A program made the translations under genes and the position numbers. From the NCBI GenBank assembly GCA_016584305.1, contig JACEEZ010018149.1, positions 26,001 to 90,000 on the forward strand: a DNA stretch of 64,000 bases, given 5' to 3'. Position 1 is the stretch's first letter, and each line of letters starts with the position of its first letter. Below, piece by piece: positions 56,301 through 64,000 of this stretch. The notes under the pieces were generated by a model. That model did not search any database, was not told the DNA's origin, and saw only the letters and a program-made list of their open reading frames with translations. The DNA comes from Chionoecetes opilio. Lineage: Eukaryota; Arthropoda; Malacostraca; Decapoda; Majidae.

Positions 56301-57728
56301 CCGCGAGACCTACACGAGGTAGTTCCTGTACTAGGTAGAAACAGGAACAAACCAAACTAAAACCTAATTAAAAACTTTAAAAAATGGTATTATTTTACAC
56401 TAGGACCGAAATTCCCTACACAATTGGGAGTGTGGTTTCTGTTTACCTTATTGGATTCTAAGAAACATTCTCTCTATGAGCTTCCGTCGCAAATCATTAC
56501 TTTTGGAGATAATGACATGTTTATAGTGAGGCGAGAGACAAGTGTTTAAGTCCGCCGCACTCTTCTTCCTCTTGTAACCTGCATCACCTCTGTTCTTCCC
56601 TTGCCGCTGACACTTTATAATGAGGATTTGGTTTTAGTTACCGTAGATAAGTCAAGTCGCCAGTTCAACGTTTCTTTGTTATTTACAGACGTGTGGTGGC
56701 GTTAATACTTACATTTGTACATCCATGATTTCAGGCAAGTTAGAAGGGGCTATCTGGAAAGTCTGTGTCATTTTGTGTCTTCATCTGTGTCATATTGGGG
56801 CTATAAATGAACAAATTACCAAAATAAAACCGAGTGTTATCTACGGTAGGAAGTTAAAGCGTGGGGTTAGGTTAGGTTAGGTTAGGTTCGTGAGACAAAA
56901 GGTGGGGTTAGGTTAGTTTAATTTTCATATCTCCTATACACTCCTTCCTATTAAAAACATCTTATATCTCAGAAAATAGTGATTTGCGACGGAAGCTCAG
57001 AGTGAATGTTTCTTAGAATCCATTAAGGTGAACAGGTCCATTAAATGATCCATTAAGGTCACCCCCAGTTTAAATAGGCATGCTGTTAGTTTCCAGTTTT
57101 ACTTTCCTCTTTGTGTACTAGGTAGGAAAACCAATATTTCTATAACCACACTCCCAATTGTGTAGGGAATTTCGGTCCTATTGTAAAAATGTACCTTAAT
57201 AAGATATGGCAAGGGCGATAAAACGAATCTAAACCAATATATCTTTCTAGTATTTGCTCAGGTTTAAATATAGCAAAATTTGAAAACCAAAGCGTGTATT
57301 TCACCCCCAGTTTAAATAGGCATGCTGTTAGTTTCCAGTTTTACTTTCCTCTTTGTGTACTAGGTAGGAAAACCAATATTTCTATAACCAACTAAACCCT
57401 TAATAAACTAGGAACATTACTACTTATTAAGACCCTTAATAAGCCAGGGCAGTCGTCGGGTCAGGCAGCACATGATATACAAAGCTACTACATAACACAG
57501 GCAAGCTCTTCATAATCGCGGCCCCTCATGATAACGCCTCCCATACATTCTTCACCCCAAGGCCGATTAATATAGAAGTCCATTCACACTGAAAACACAA
57601 TCACGCCACCTCTTCATGGGCGCAGGTGAGGGCTAGCCATGCTCACCAGACAGCAGCCGCAGGTCCATGGAGGCGAGGAACAGCCATAGGGAATACACAG
57701 TGCGATGCAGGGAACCAAATATCGTCAT
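50224..57728 (-). CDS. DNAJC3: DNAJC3 / P58IPK co-chaperone, complete gene (10 exons)
   Basis: An ER-lumenal co-chaperone. Its TPR repeats bind unfolded clients and its J domain stimulates the BiP ATPase; the family also restrains PERK-type eIF2alpha kinases. Ten minus-strand exons (57728-57647, 55213-55103, 54089-53890, 53498-53355, 53050-52869, 52567-52417, 51795-51606, 51271-51103, 50922-50813, 50396-50224) have GT-AG borders and matching phases, totalling 1,512 bases: 503 residues plus stop, essentially the vertebrate length. It has an N-terminal hydrophobic signal-like segment (VYSLWLFLASMDLRLLS), tandem TPRs over most of the length, a J domain (DYYKILGV, catalytic HPD in WHPDHFDG) and a Gly/Phe-rich tail ending FKFHFN. 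No KDEL, as is usual for this protein. Three TTAA MITEs and several minisatellites lie in its introns. An exact ERSE lies upstream. Confidence 0.97.
50479..50691. mobile_element. TTAA-flanked MITE, copy 7 (DNAJC3 intron 9)
   Basis: TTAACCCCTTGAGGCCCAGA to AGATCTGGGCGTGAAGGTGTTAA. A ~40-bp sequence containing CATATGGAAAAGTATAATTT occurs on both sides (50442-50482 and 50697-50735). Confidence 0.9.
50813..50922 (-). CDS. DNAJC3: DNAJC3 exon 9 (J domain, HPD)
   Basis: Acceptor CTCCTACAG|ATCCTT, donor GATG|GTGAGT. SLAQKWHPDHFDGEEKKKAE carries the HPD motif; then MFIDIASAKEVLTDD. Confidence 0.95.
51103..51271 (-). CDS. DNAJC3: DNAJC3 exon 8 (last TPR, J-domain start)
   Basis: Acceptor CTCTTCACAG|CTGCG, donor TACAG|GTAATA. 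RYFQKALEADDSLQRAKEGL then KRDYYKILGVRRTSTKKEIS. Confidence 0.95.
51606..51795 (-). CDS. DNAJC3: DNAJC3 exon 7
   Basis: Acceptor TTTTTCACAG|ATACTT, donor GAGG|GTGAGT. ILREEPEEEEVHFLAYDKLC to LYCEIADAYIADEMFDE. Confidence 0.93.
51796..52416. other. DNAJC3 intron 6, nothing recognised
   Basis: AT-rich, no element identified. Confidence 0.6.
52417..52567 (-). CDS. DNAJC3: DNAJC3 exon 6
   Basis: Acceptor ATGTATTGCAG|TGAAAT, donor GAAAG|GTGAGC. EIRECLKLDPDHKECFQFYK is the most conserved TPR stretch of the family. Confidence 0.95.
52869..53050 (-). CDS. DNAJC3: DNAJC3 exon 5
   Basis: Acceptor TTATGACAG|AAATGC, donor CTCTCAG|GTGGGT. KCPWDASLRDLRAEAYQALG to LSDLYYSIGDVAQSL. 52568-52868 is intron without a recognised element. 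Confidence 0.95.
53355..53498 (-). CDS. DNAJC3: DNAJC3 exon 4
   Basis: Acceptor TTTCTTTGCAG|CTGAGG, donor ATAGAG|GTGAGG; exactly 48 codons, phase 0. EPGHEEANRLYVMVEPLKRE to AVMLLKGIIE. Intron 4 (53051-53354) holds nothing recognised. Confidence 0.95.
53562..53774. mobile_element. TTAA-flanked MITE, copy 8 (DNAJC3 intron 3)
   Basis: TTAACCCCTTCACGCCCAGA to GGGCCTCAAGGGGTTAA. Confidence 0.92.
53890..54089 (-). CDS. DNAJC3: DNAJC3 exon 3 (first TPRs)
   Basis: Acceptor ATTTACCACAG|ACGGTG, donor AATGTG|GTAATG. DGDPNNFLSYYRRATVYLAL to RLEEAHIDLENV, closely matching the family. Confidence 0.97.
54098..54317. repeat. 31-bp minisatellite in DNAJC3 intron 2
   Basis: Seven units of GGGATATTTAGCAGTAGACA + ACTAAATGTAT, beginning only about 10 bases from the exon 3 acceptor on the intron side. 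Confidence 0.95.
54590..54885. repeat. ~40-bp minisatellite in DNAJC3 intron 2
   Basis: About seven units of CCTATGAAGAATGAGGAGAA + TAAAAGACATGAGTATGAAA with length variants. Confidence 0.93.
55103..55213 (-). CDS. DNAJC3: DNAJC3 exon 2
   Basis: Acceptor CTTTCCTGACAG|AGGTGG, donor CATCG|GTGAGT. EVECTSAAEIDRHLQMGVQM to HDALSHFHAAI. The acceptor is the outermost unit of a 67-bp tandem array. Confidence 0.95.
55204..55615. repeat. 67-bp tandem array carrying copies of the exon 2 acceptor
   Basis: Six units start at 55204, 55271, 55341, 55408, 55475 and 55542 (spacing 67, 70, 67, 67, 67). Each contains CATTCCACCTCTGTCAGGAA, the reverse complement of the real acceptor and the first exon bases. 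Confidence 0.95.
55696..55912. mobile_element. TTAA-flanked MITE, copy 9 (DNAJC3 intron 1)
   Basis: TTAACCCCTTGAGACCCAGA to GATCTGGGTCTCAAGGGGTTAA (55891-55912). The longest copy, 217 bp. Confidence 0.92.
56175..57395. repeat. Intron 1: three direct copies and a TIR element
   Basis: GGCATGCTGTTAGTTTCCAG followed by GTAGGAAAACCAATATTTCT occurs three times (about 56206, 57070 and 57314). Between them, 56393-57188 has inverted ends (GGACCGAAATTCCCTACACA against TGTGTAGGGAATTTCGGTCC) and an inner pair (GCTTCCGTCGCAAATCA against TGATTTGCGACGGAAGC). A (GGTTAG)n run lies at about 56866-56890. Confidence 0.75.
56262..56330 (-). mobile_element. Truncated 3' tail of a CR1-like LINE
   Basis: AACATAAGAGCATAAGAAAA then GGAAGCTACAAGAGGCCGCG; same family as 12838-12902. 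In DNAJC3 intron 1. Confidence 0.7.
57647..57728 (-). CDS. DNAJC3: DNAJC3 exon 1 (signal peptide)
   Basis: ATG at 57728-57726 with an in-frame hydrophobic stretch (MTIFGSLHRTVYSLWLFLAS); donor GTCTG|GTGAGC, phase 1. The next exon continues in phase. The upstream sequence is GC-rich. Confidence 0.92.
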
Positions 57729-57942
57729 TTTAACTCCCGCGGCGCCGCTGTCCCTCCACCTCTATAGACGGCGGACAACAACAAAAATTTGAGCCACACA
57801 TGGATTGACAGGCTTTAGACACCACTCTAAGCAAGAATTTAAAGGGATTTGATGGTTTATTAATGGTGTTGAGTCTGTATTGCGATGCTCTTTTGTGTGT
57901 GTAGGTAAGTCCAGGTCATCACTGCGCCCAGCCTGCCAGGGT

Positions 57943-57961
57943 CGTGGTCTGCGGCTATTGG
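57943..57961 (-). promoter_or_regulatory. Exact ER-stress response element (CCAAT-N9-CCACG)
   Basis: The plus strand reads CGTGG TCTGCGGCT ATTGG, i.e. CCAAT-N9-CCACG on the gene's strand, about 215 bases before the DNAJC3 ATG. ERSE is bound by NF-Y with ATF6/XBP1 in the unfolded protein response, which fits DNAJC3 as a known UPR target. Function here is inferred from position and perfect match. Confidence 0.75.
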
Positions 57962-58438
57962 TTGTCCCTGCGGCGCCAATTTTGATTTCCTCTTTTAATT
58001 CAAATGTTTTAGCATCCCAGGTGAAATAGCCAAGGGAAGAGTTGACAAGTTTGTTAATGGAGACAAAGTTGAAGAGGACCTATGAAGCGATACTAAGCGT
58101 CAAAGGTCACAAGAAGAAGAAAAAAAAATATTCTTAAAATACTTTCCCATCATATATTTATTCAAAAATATTTCTACTATATGTTTTTTTTAAGATTTGT
58201 GTACTATTGATCTTCTTTTTTTTCTTGCTATCATGTTATTATATCAAACCCCACAACTAAGCTAAGAAAATGAGAAGCAACTTGGATGTTATTTCTGGAA
58301 CTAACCACGTGTAGGTCTCACGGCCTCTTGTAGCTTCCTTATTTCTTATGTTCTTCTTATTTTTTTAAATTTACCTCTTCTGTTCCACCTACGTACCTAG
58401 ATGACATTATTACTATCTCTTTTATCTTATATCCCTTA
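57962..58438. other. DNAJC3 upstream flank; includes a LINE tail
   Basis: Mostly AT-rich. 58298-58356 carries GTGTAGGTCTCACGGCCTCT and CTTCCTTATTTCTTATGTTC, a truncated plus-strand LINE tail. Confidence 0.55.
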
Positions 58439-59537
58439 ATGGACCCGTTTACTCACACCTAAAACACGGAGTATTATAAAGCTTTGGGTGCAATATAGGC
58501 TACATATCACTGTACTCATATTCTTTTTGCTGAGAAATGCACCATAAATGAAATATATGGCCTTTTTGGGGCCAAAATATCACAACACGGCGGAACGCGC
58601 TGTGACGTAGTAACTGCAGACTCAGATCTCGCCTGATCAGCTGATCGGCTTGTTTTGGCTCAGCAAACCGCAAATTATAGTTTTATTTTACTAACCTAAC
58701 TAACCTTACTAACTTGCATTACCCCTACTACCGCAAGATGACCAGTAATCCTCCTTCAAGTGATGTAGTAGGTATTCACTGTGTTTGTGAATATGTAAGT
58801 TGTAGTTTATAAGGAAAAAGTGGATAGACAGAGATAAGTGGCCCGTGACACCTGACAAGTGATGACTTCTGGGATCGGCATTCCTTATAGGGAGCTTAAA
58901 TGAACCTGCAATGACATGTAAAGCTAGACAGATAGACGAACTCATAGAGGAACAGGTAGAAATGTATGGCTTTCTTTCCCCACATAAGCAAAACACACCC
59001 TTCGTCACTCTACTCACCACTACAACCTTTACTAACCATACATTTCTACCTGTTCCTCTATGAGTTCGTCTATCTGTCTAGCTTTACATGTCATTGCAGG
59101 TTCATTTAAGCTCCCTATAAGGAATGCCGATCCCAGAAGTCATCACTTGTCAGGTGTCACGGGCCACTTATCTCTGTCTATCCACTTTTTCCTTATAAAC
59201 TACAACTTACATATTCACAAACACAGTGAATACCTACTACATCACTTGAAGGAGGATTACTGGTCATCTTGCGGTAGTAGGGGTAATGCAAGTTGGTGTA
59301 TTAGTAGGTAGTACATAATAGTAGCGGCCGCTTGACAGCTGTTTTGCTCTGTTGTCTAAGCTAGTGACGTCACAACATGGCGCCAGTCGTTTTAGAGCGT
59401 ATACATTTTCCTGTACTTAAATTGGCTGTATCATCAAAAATACTGTTCACATAGAAAAATCAACATCACTGCCCAACTATATGAGGCTTGAAGATGTCAA
59501 ATCAATCCTTACCTCAAGTAGAGTAAACGGGTCCATT
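58439..59537. mobile_element. Foldback element with outer TIR and recent inner palindrome
   Basis: AATGGACCCGTTTACTC (58439-58455) is mirrored by GAGTAAACGGGTCCATT (59521-59537). The intermediate arms are diverged. Inside are two long, apparently identical inverted arms (next entry). Confidence 0.7.
58711..59294. repeat. 259-bp inverted repeat with 66-bp spacer
   Basis: Arms 58711-58969 and 59036-59294 have equal length and encode the same peptide on opposite strands without difference, so they look identical at every position I compared. The boundaries are AACTTGCATTACCCC and GGTAGAAATGTATGG. Confidence 0.9.
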
Positions 59538-60281
59538 GTCTTGAATCTTCTGCATATAGTAAGCAGCCTGTCTGTATGATCAGCACTTCTGCTCCTGTCC
59601 ATATTCACTAGTCTCTGTATACGTATCTCACCACCTCGCCAATCACTTCATATCCAACAAATACACATCCTTCATTTGATTTAATCATCCTACTGTAACC
59701 ATCCGTTCCTTTCCCCTTCACTCACCGTTTCACTTTCTCTCTAAACCCTAGCTCCCTTTTTTTATGCTTTGCCACAGTGCCATATGACCTCTGATGTCTG
59801 GCACATTTCCCCTATTTTGGTATTAACATATTCACATTCACCAGTCTCTGTAGCCTATATCTCACCACCTCATGAACTGCGTAGTACTACATCTCATTTC
59901 CCAAGCTATACTATTCCAAAACACAAATCATACTGTCCATATAAAACATCTGGCACAAAAGTCCTATCCTAAATCACTATTTGAAAAGCTAAGGGCTTAG
60001 TAGGCCCTACTGATCCTTGGAATACATCTATGCTTACATGTTACATCAGTCATCATTTTGTCATTTACTGCAACTCCTAAGACCTAAACCATTCAAGTCA
60101 TGATTTGATTGTTATCTGTATATACCACTCATCTACACCCATTACATATTTTTATTTCTTCCAAAGCCTTCTTCTAGTCTTATGTTCTTATGTATGTATG
60201 TTATTTTTATGCCTGTATGCCTCTGGGTGATATTAAAATTATTATTATTATTATGTATTATTATTATTATAGAGGTATATA
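59538..60281. other. Unassigned, with a SINE-like fragment
   Basis: 59755-59820 contains the reverse complement of the GTGCCAGACATCAG family (GAGGTCATATGGCAC reversed). The rest is unassigned; ATT repeats at 60238-60272. Confidence 0.5.
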
Positions 60282-60289
60282 GCTATTAT

Positions 60290-60825
60290 CAGTGGTGGGC
60301 GCCGTTAATCAAAAAGTTAACTTCGTTAACCGTTAATCCGTTATCAAAAAAATTAACTTCGATAACCGTTAATCAGTTAATTCTTTAAAAATGTAACGGA
60401 AGTTATCGATAAACCGTTAACGTTAATTTTTATTCTAGAAAAAAAAAATATATCATTTTTGCTCTAAAACCACCTAAAACACCTTTGAAAAATGCCAAAA
60501 CTATAAAATCAGCCGTTAAGGGTTTTTTTAAGGGCTTTAGAACCCAAAAACTAGTTTTTTTTTGCTTTAGAGTTAAAAAAAAGGCAATTTTATAGTTTTA
60601 ACTTTTAAAAAAACCTAAAAAAAAAAAAAAAAAGACTGATTTCATAGTTTTGGCCCAGCATAGTTTACCGGTTTTTTGAAATTTTTGGGTTAGCGGAAGT
60701 TAAATGTAACGAAAGTTAATTAGTCCGATAATGATTTCCAAAGTTAACTTAAGTTAAATCGTTAACGAAAATGTTAACTTCGTTAATTAACGATTAACGG
60801 ATTAACGGTTTGGTGCCCACCTTTG
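60290..60825. mobile_element. hAT-type MITE with perfect 8-bp target duplication
   Basis: Ends CAGTGGTGGGCGCCGTTAAT and (reversed) CAAAGGTGGGCACCAAACCG. Flanks GCTATTAT at 60282-60289 and 60826-60833. The subterminal region is packed with inverted GTTAAC/CGTTAA motifs. Confidence 0.9.
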
Positions 60826-60939
60826 GCTATTATCAATTATTTGCTTTAGTACTTAAGTTCATTCCCTCGTCCATATATTATGTTGTTTTTTCTTGTATGC
60901 CTTTGGGTAAGAATAAAATTATTATTATTATGTAAATTG

Positions 60940-60958
60940 ATTGATTGATTTAATGGGG

Positions 60959-61010
<52 letters not shown>

Positions 61011-61045
61011 GAATGTGCCAGACATCAGGTCATATGGCAATATTA
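60940..61045 (+). mobile_element. SINE-like fragment with a ~46-base A run
   Basis: TTGATTGATTTAATGGGG, A run at 60960-61007, then GCGAATGTGCCAGACATCAG and ATATGGCA. Same family as 32250-32345. Confidence 0.65.
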
Positions 61046-61354
61046 TTATGTAAAGCCAAAGTCAAAGTGACCACTCAGACCCAAGTGGATTTTGTTCCTC
61101 AGTGTCTTACCACTACAGCACCATTAAAAGTATTGGGCACAACCCCTTATACAGATTCTATTTCGTCACGCCTCCTTACAGACGTTGTAGTACATACCTT
61201 TCATCTGCCTGATGTGAATATTGGCACCTAATTCATCCATACCCTCCTTCCCTTGTATCCAACCAAGTATTCCATAATACTTGCTCCAACTGGTACATTA
61301 CAATCCTTGCTCTTCTCTATCAAAAAAAAAAATAAAAAAAAATAAAGCCTACAA

Positions 61355-61640
61355 ATGAATGTAAATAAGATTGAAATCCCCGTGAACTTTTTCCGTGACC
61401 GGCCACTGTACTCTTCACTCTTCTGTGGTCGTGAGGTTATTCTGAAGAGGATGCTGAAAGGGGAGCTGCAGCCCTCATGACGAGAGATTCTCACTGTTTA
61501 TGGAGGCTGTGACAGGGAACTAATGTAATGTTCCACGAGTATACCTGACAGGACCCACAGAGCGCTACACTGCCCTGAACCCTCGTATTATCCCTTATGC
61601 ATCCCGTCAGAAGAATCCTTTCACAGACGCACTGACAGGG
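61355..61640 (+). other. Two short coding-like open stretches, unrecognised
   Basis: 61355-61480 reads IPVNFFRDRPLYSSLFCGRE to LKGELQPS and stop. A second frame at about 61530-61638 reads VYLTGPTERYTALNPRIIPY to TDALTG and stop. Amino-acid use looks protein-like, but there are no clear splice borders linking them. They may be remnants of a gene or element. Confidence 0.25.
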
Positions 61641-61679
61641 TAACAATCACAATTCGGGGGAATAAATCTTATTTCCCAT

Positions 61680-61765
61680 TATTATATAAATTGATCTTGG
61701 TAGGACTCAAACCCACACTGTACAGACTCGCCCTCCGACAAAACCACAGTCTGTGACGGTACCGA
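61680..61765 (-). mobile_element. Possible tRNA-derived SINE remnant
   Basis: On the minus strand GGGTTTGAGTCCTACC matches a pol III B box. No convincing A box or fold, so this is not called a tRNA. Confidence 0.3.
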
Positions 61766-64000
61766 CTATAGTCTATTATTTTTAACAAGGCAAAAAATCC
61801 ATTCTATCTTAAGGTCTTATGCTTAAAATTATACCTATGTTTACCTGATAATATGGTTAACTATGATAAGATACAGCATAAATTTAGAAGCAGCATAGTA
61901 TTCCCTTCTCCTGGCATCAAATATCAGTCAGTAAGCAGCAAGGGGTCAGGATTTTTTGCCTCGTTAAAATAAATAGACTTAGACCAAGCTGATATATTCA
62001 CTTGGTCAGCGGTCGTCTAGGTATTTTCTCCCATTACAAAATGAACAAATAAAGAAATAATAACAATAACTGCGGGTAATAAAACGACCACATTTTCTCA
62101 ACATAAGGTTATTAATATTCAAGCAAGAAATAAATAATGTGCTAGTTAACTATTTGCTACATTTTAACATGTTACAAGGTGTGGCAACTCACAAAGTCAC
62201 TAAATACAGATGGTTTAAGAGAGCTCCTCACATTCAAGACATACATCTGTTAACACTGAAAAGTGAAGTGGAAAGGGATGGTGGTGGTGGTGGATGTTGA
62301 TGTCTACAAAATAATATCCCCTTACAAAGAGAAAATAGTTACATCTTACCGTCTGTATTCTGATTTATGTGACTGGGAAACAATTTTATTACATCTGAAA
62401 CTTTTATGATCATGATGACCTTAATACTAGAGATGGAATGAACTTAGCACCTTTGGATTTACAGGATCAATGGGCAAACTTATGCATGAGGTGATCAAAT
62501 CTTACACAACTAATAACAATGATGCCAATTTACATCAGTTGGTGTACTCATGTTGCCCAAGTTGACAGCCAGTCATAGTGGAGAGATTTGTTATTATAAA
62601 TACATGTAGTACTAATTAGGGGAGGCAGAGATCATTACCACCCTCTATGTACTAGACAGCCATTGGTAAATTAGCTATAACTTAATCGGAATCCTCATTT
62701 ATCTGAGCAAAACCAAAAGACAAGGGCACAGTTCTTAATGATAGTGTGTGGACATTCCTTAACCTACCCTGACATTCTCTTGTCTTCAGGGAGCAAGAAA
62801 ATTGGGAAGCATCAAACTTTCCCTTTGTACTTTTTTTAAAGTTCTTATTATGTAAATTAATAAAATGTAGATGTGTAATTCCTTATCCTTATCATAAATA
62901 CTATTGTTAGGGTTCTGTTCTTCCTCACGTATGGAAGAAAGCAGAATGAGAGGTCAGAATTTGATGTACGCTTCCTGCCGGTCCGACAAGCCAGGTGAAG
63001 ATAACCATGTCTGGCATCCCGTGTGTAATGATATGACGCAGATGTAGAGCCGGGCCTTCAATGAAATCACTCGTTGACATGACATCTCAATGTCAGTTCA
63101 ATAAAAATGCAATCTGCAAATCTTTGCAATATTCAAAATATTTGTCGATTGACAATAGTTTCGCATCAAATAAATTTTATCCACACAAAGCTCCTGATAA
63201 TTTGGTTCTTCATCTGATTGTTAAAAAGTGCATAAGTGGATGTACCAGGTAATGATTTGATGTTATGGAGAGATACCTGGGCAATGTGTCGACATTTCAG
63301 TGGCAATAAAGCCTATAAATTAATCATGAGTTACTCACAAACATATACGGTTTGAGCATGTTACATATGGTCCTAGAACAATGCATATTTGAAGTTATCT
63401 TCACTGCACTACACAGTTGACATCTTAGCATCTTCGATTCAACACTTAATGGCACCAATACTCCATTCTTTTTGTCCAGCCTACCTCTTGGATCTATTTT
63501 GAAACAAGTTTGAGCAAAATATGAGAACACAAAATGGCAGCTGAGGTAAGTCACAGTGTTGGTGCAACTATCACCTGTGCACACTGGCAACACTGAACAG
63601 ACCACTCCGTGTTGTAGGATGGGAATGAAGGGAGCAGGACGATGTGCCTGTAGAGCAATTCTCTTACTCAAGTACGTAATTCAATAGGGAAGCTTGCTGA
63701 TAAACACATAATTTATGAGGGTAAGTATTTTATAATCTTTTGTTTGGCGTGTTGATGGCAACAATATTGCAAACCTATCAAGAAAAGATAAAAAAGGGAG
63801 AGAAACTTTAGGAAAAATACAGTAGTAAAGGTATATACGTAGTCACATAGTTTGCCTTTGAACAAATACACTCCATTATGAAGCCTTAGAAACCTGACTA
63901 GCATTATTGATTTGCTTCTTACTGCCTAACACGATGTTCATTCTCTTAATGATATTACTGAAACGTTTGTCTTTACAAACAATGGAAGTTACAGATTTTA
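61766..64000. other. No supported gene or element
   Basis: AT-rich sequence. A short stretch at 62915-62997 can be read as an exon on either strand (see rejected). Nothing else stands out. Confidence 0.5.

Noticed and set aside
61680..61765. tRNA gene
   Set aside because: Only a B-box-like segment is seen; no cloverleaf could be drawn.
62915..62997. Short exon-like stretch (NERSEFDVRFLPVRQA on plus; EAYIKF and stop on minus)
   Set aside because: Readable on both strands with borders of equal quality and no neighbouring exon, so neither can be supported.
63324..63671. 115-codon minus-strand frame
   Set aside because: No splice borders, domain or composition that separates it from chance.

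Overview
This window is eukaryotic nuclear DNA, most likely from an arthropod and probably a decapod crustacean. The support is: compact spliced genes with GT-AG introns, many TTAGG-type pentamer runs (the arthropod telomere motif) scattered through interspersed elements, an extreme density of microsatellites and minisatellites, and a dense load of DNA transposons (hAT, Tigger/pogo, TTAA-flanked piggyBac-like MITEs) and non-LTR retrotransposon fragments. The species call is inference; nothing in the sequence fixes it.

Two cellular genes can be read with confidence, both on the minus strand. The first is a complete DNAJC3/P58IPK co-chaperone gene: ten exons, ATG at 57728, stop at 50224, about 503 residues, all splice phases consistent, and an exact ER-stress response element about 215 bases upstream of the start. 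The second, further along the same strand, is a SLF2/FAM178-like gene with at least nine phase-compatible exons between 43093 and 25762. It probably ends in a cysteine-rich terminal exon at 22804-23046; its 5' end was not found. A third gene on the plus strand is represented by a large 3' exon (19908-21271) with ten copies of a 13-residue Gly-Tyr-Glu-Gly-Arg repeat. It is not recognised, and its last residues look frameshifted.

Layout. 1-8.3 kb: simple repeats and minisatellites, including a 2.6 kb 48/44-bp array with a corrupted centre. 8.3-10 kb: a short non-autonomous LTR element. 10-19 kb: MITEs, foldbacks, tandem repeats and a possible small upstream exon of the plus-strand gene. 18.8-19.87 kb: a 32-bp minisatellite that runs up to the splice acceptor of the 19.9 kb exon. 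22.0-22.4 kb: a large hairpin. 23.6-25.7 kb: a 41/42-bp minisatellite. 25.7-43.1 kb: the SLF2-like gene, with introns holding RT fragments, hAT and TTAA MITEs, a three-level nest of DNA transposons (34.36-38.88 kb) and a 3 kb defective hAT transposon with perfect 8-bp target duplications. 44.3-46.25 kb: an I-like LINE split by a TTAGG-bearing foldback element. 46.7-49.4 kb: nested terminal-inverted-repeat elements. 50.2-57.7 kb: DNAJC3. 58.4-64 kb: a foldback element with two identical 259-bp arms, a hAT MITE and mostly featureless sequence.

The genes do not form a pathway. DNAJC3 acts in the ER lumen, while SLF2 family members act in nuclear SMC5/6 recruitment. No clearly undescribed biological system was found. 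The most notable observations are the ERSE upstream of DNAJC3, a minisatellite that has multiplied the DNAJC3 exon 2 splice acceptor six-fold, the nested transposons with their paralogous empty site, and TTAGG arrays carried inside foldback elements. Most long open frames are products of repeat units whose length is compatible with an open frame.
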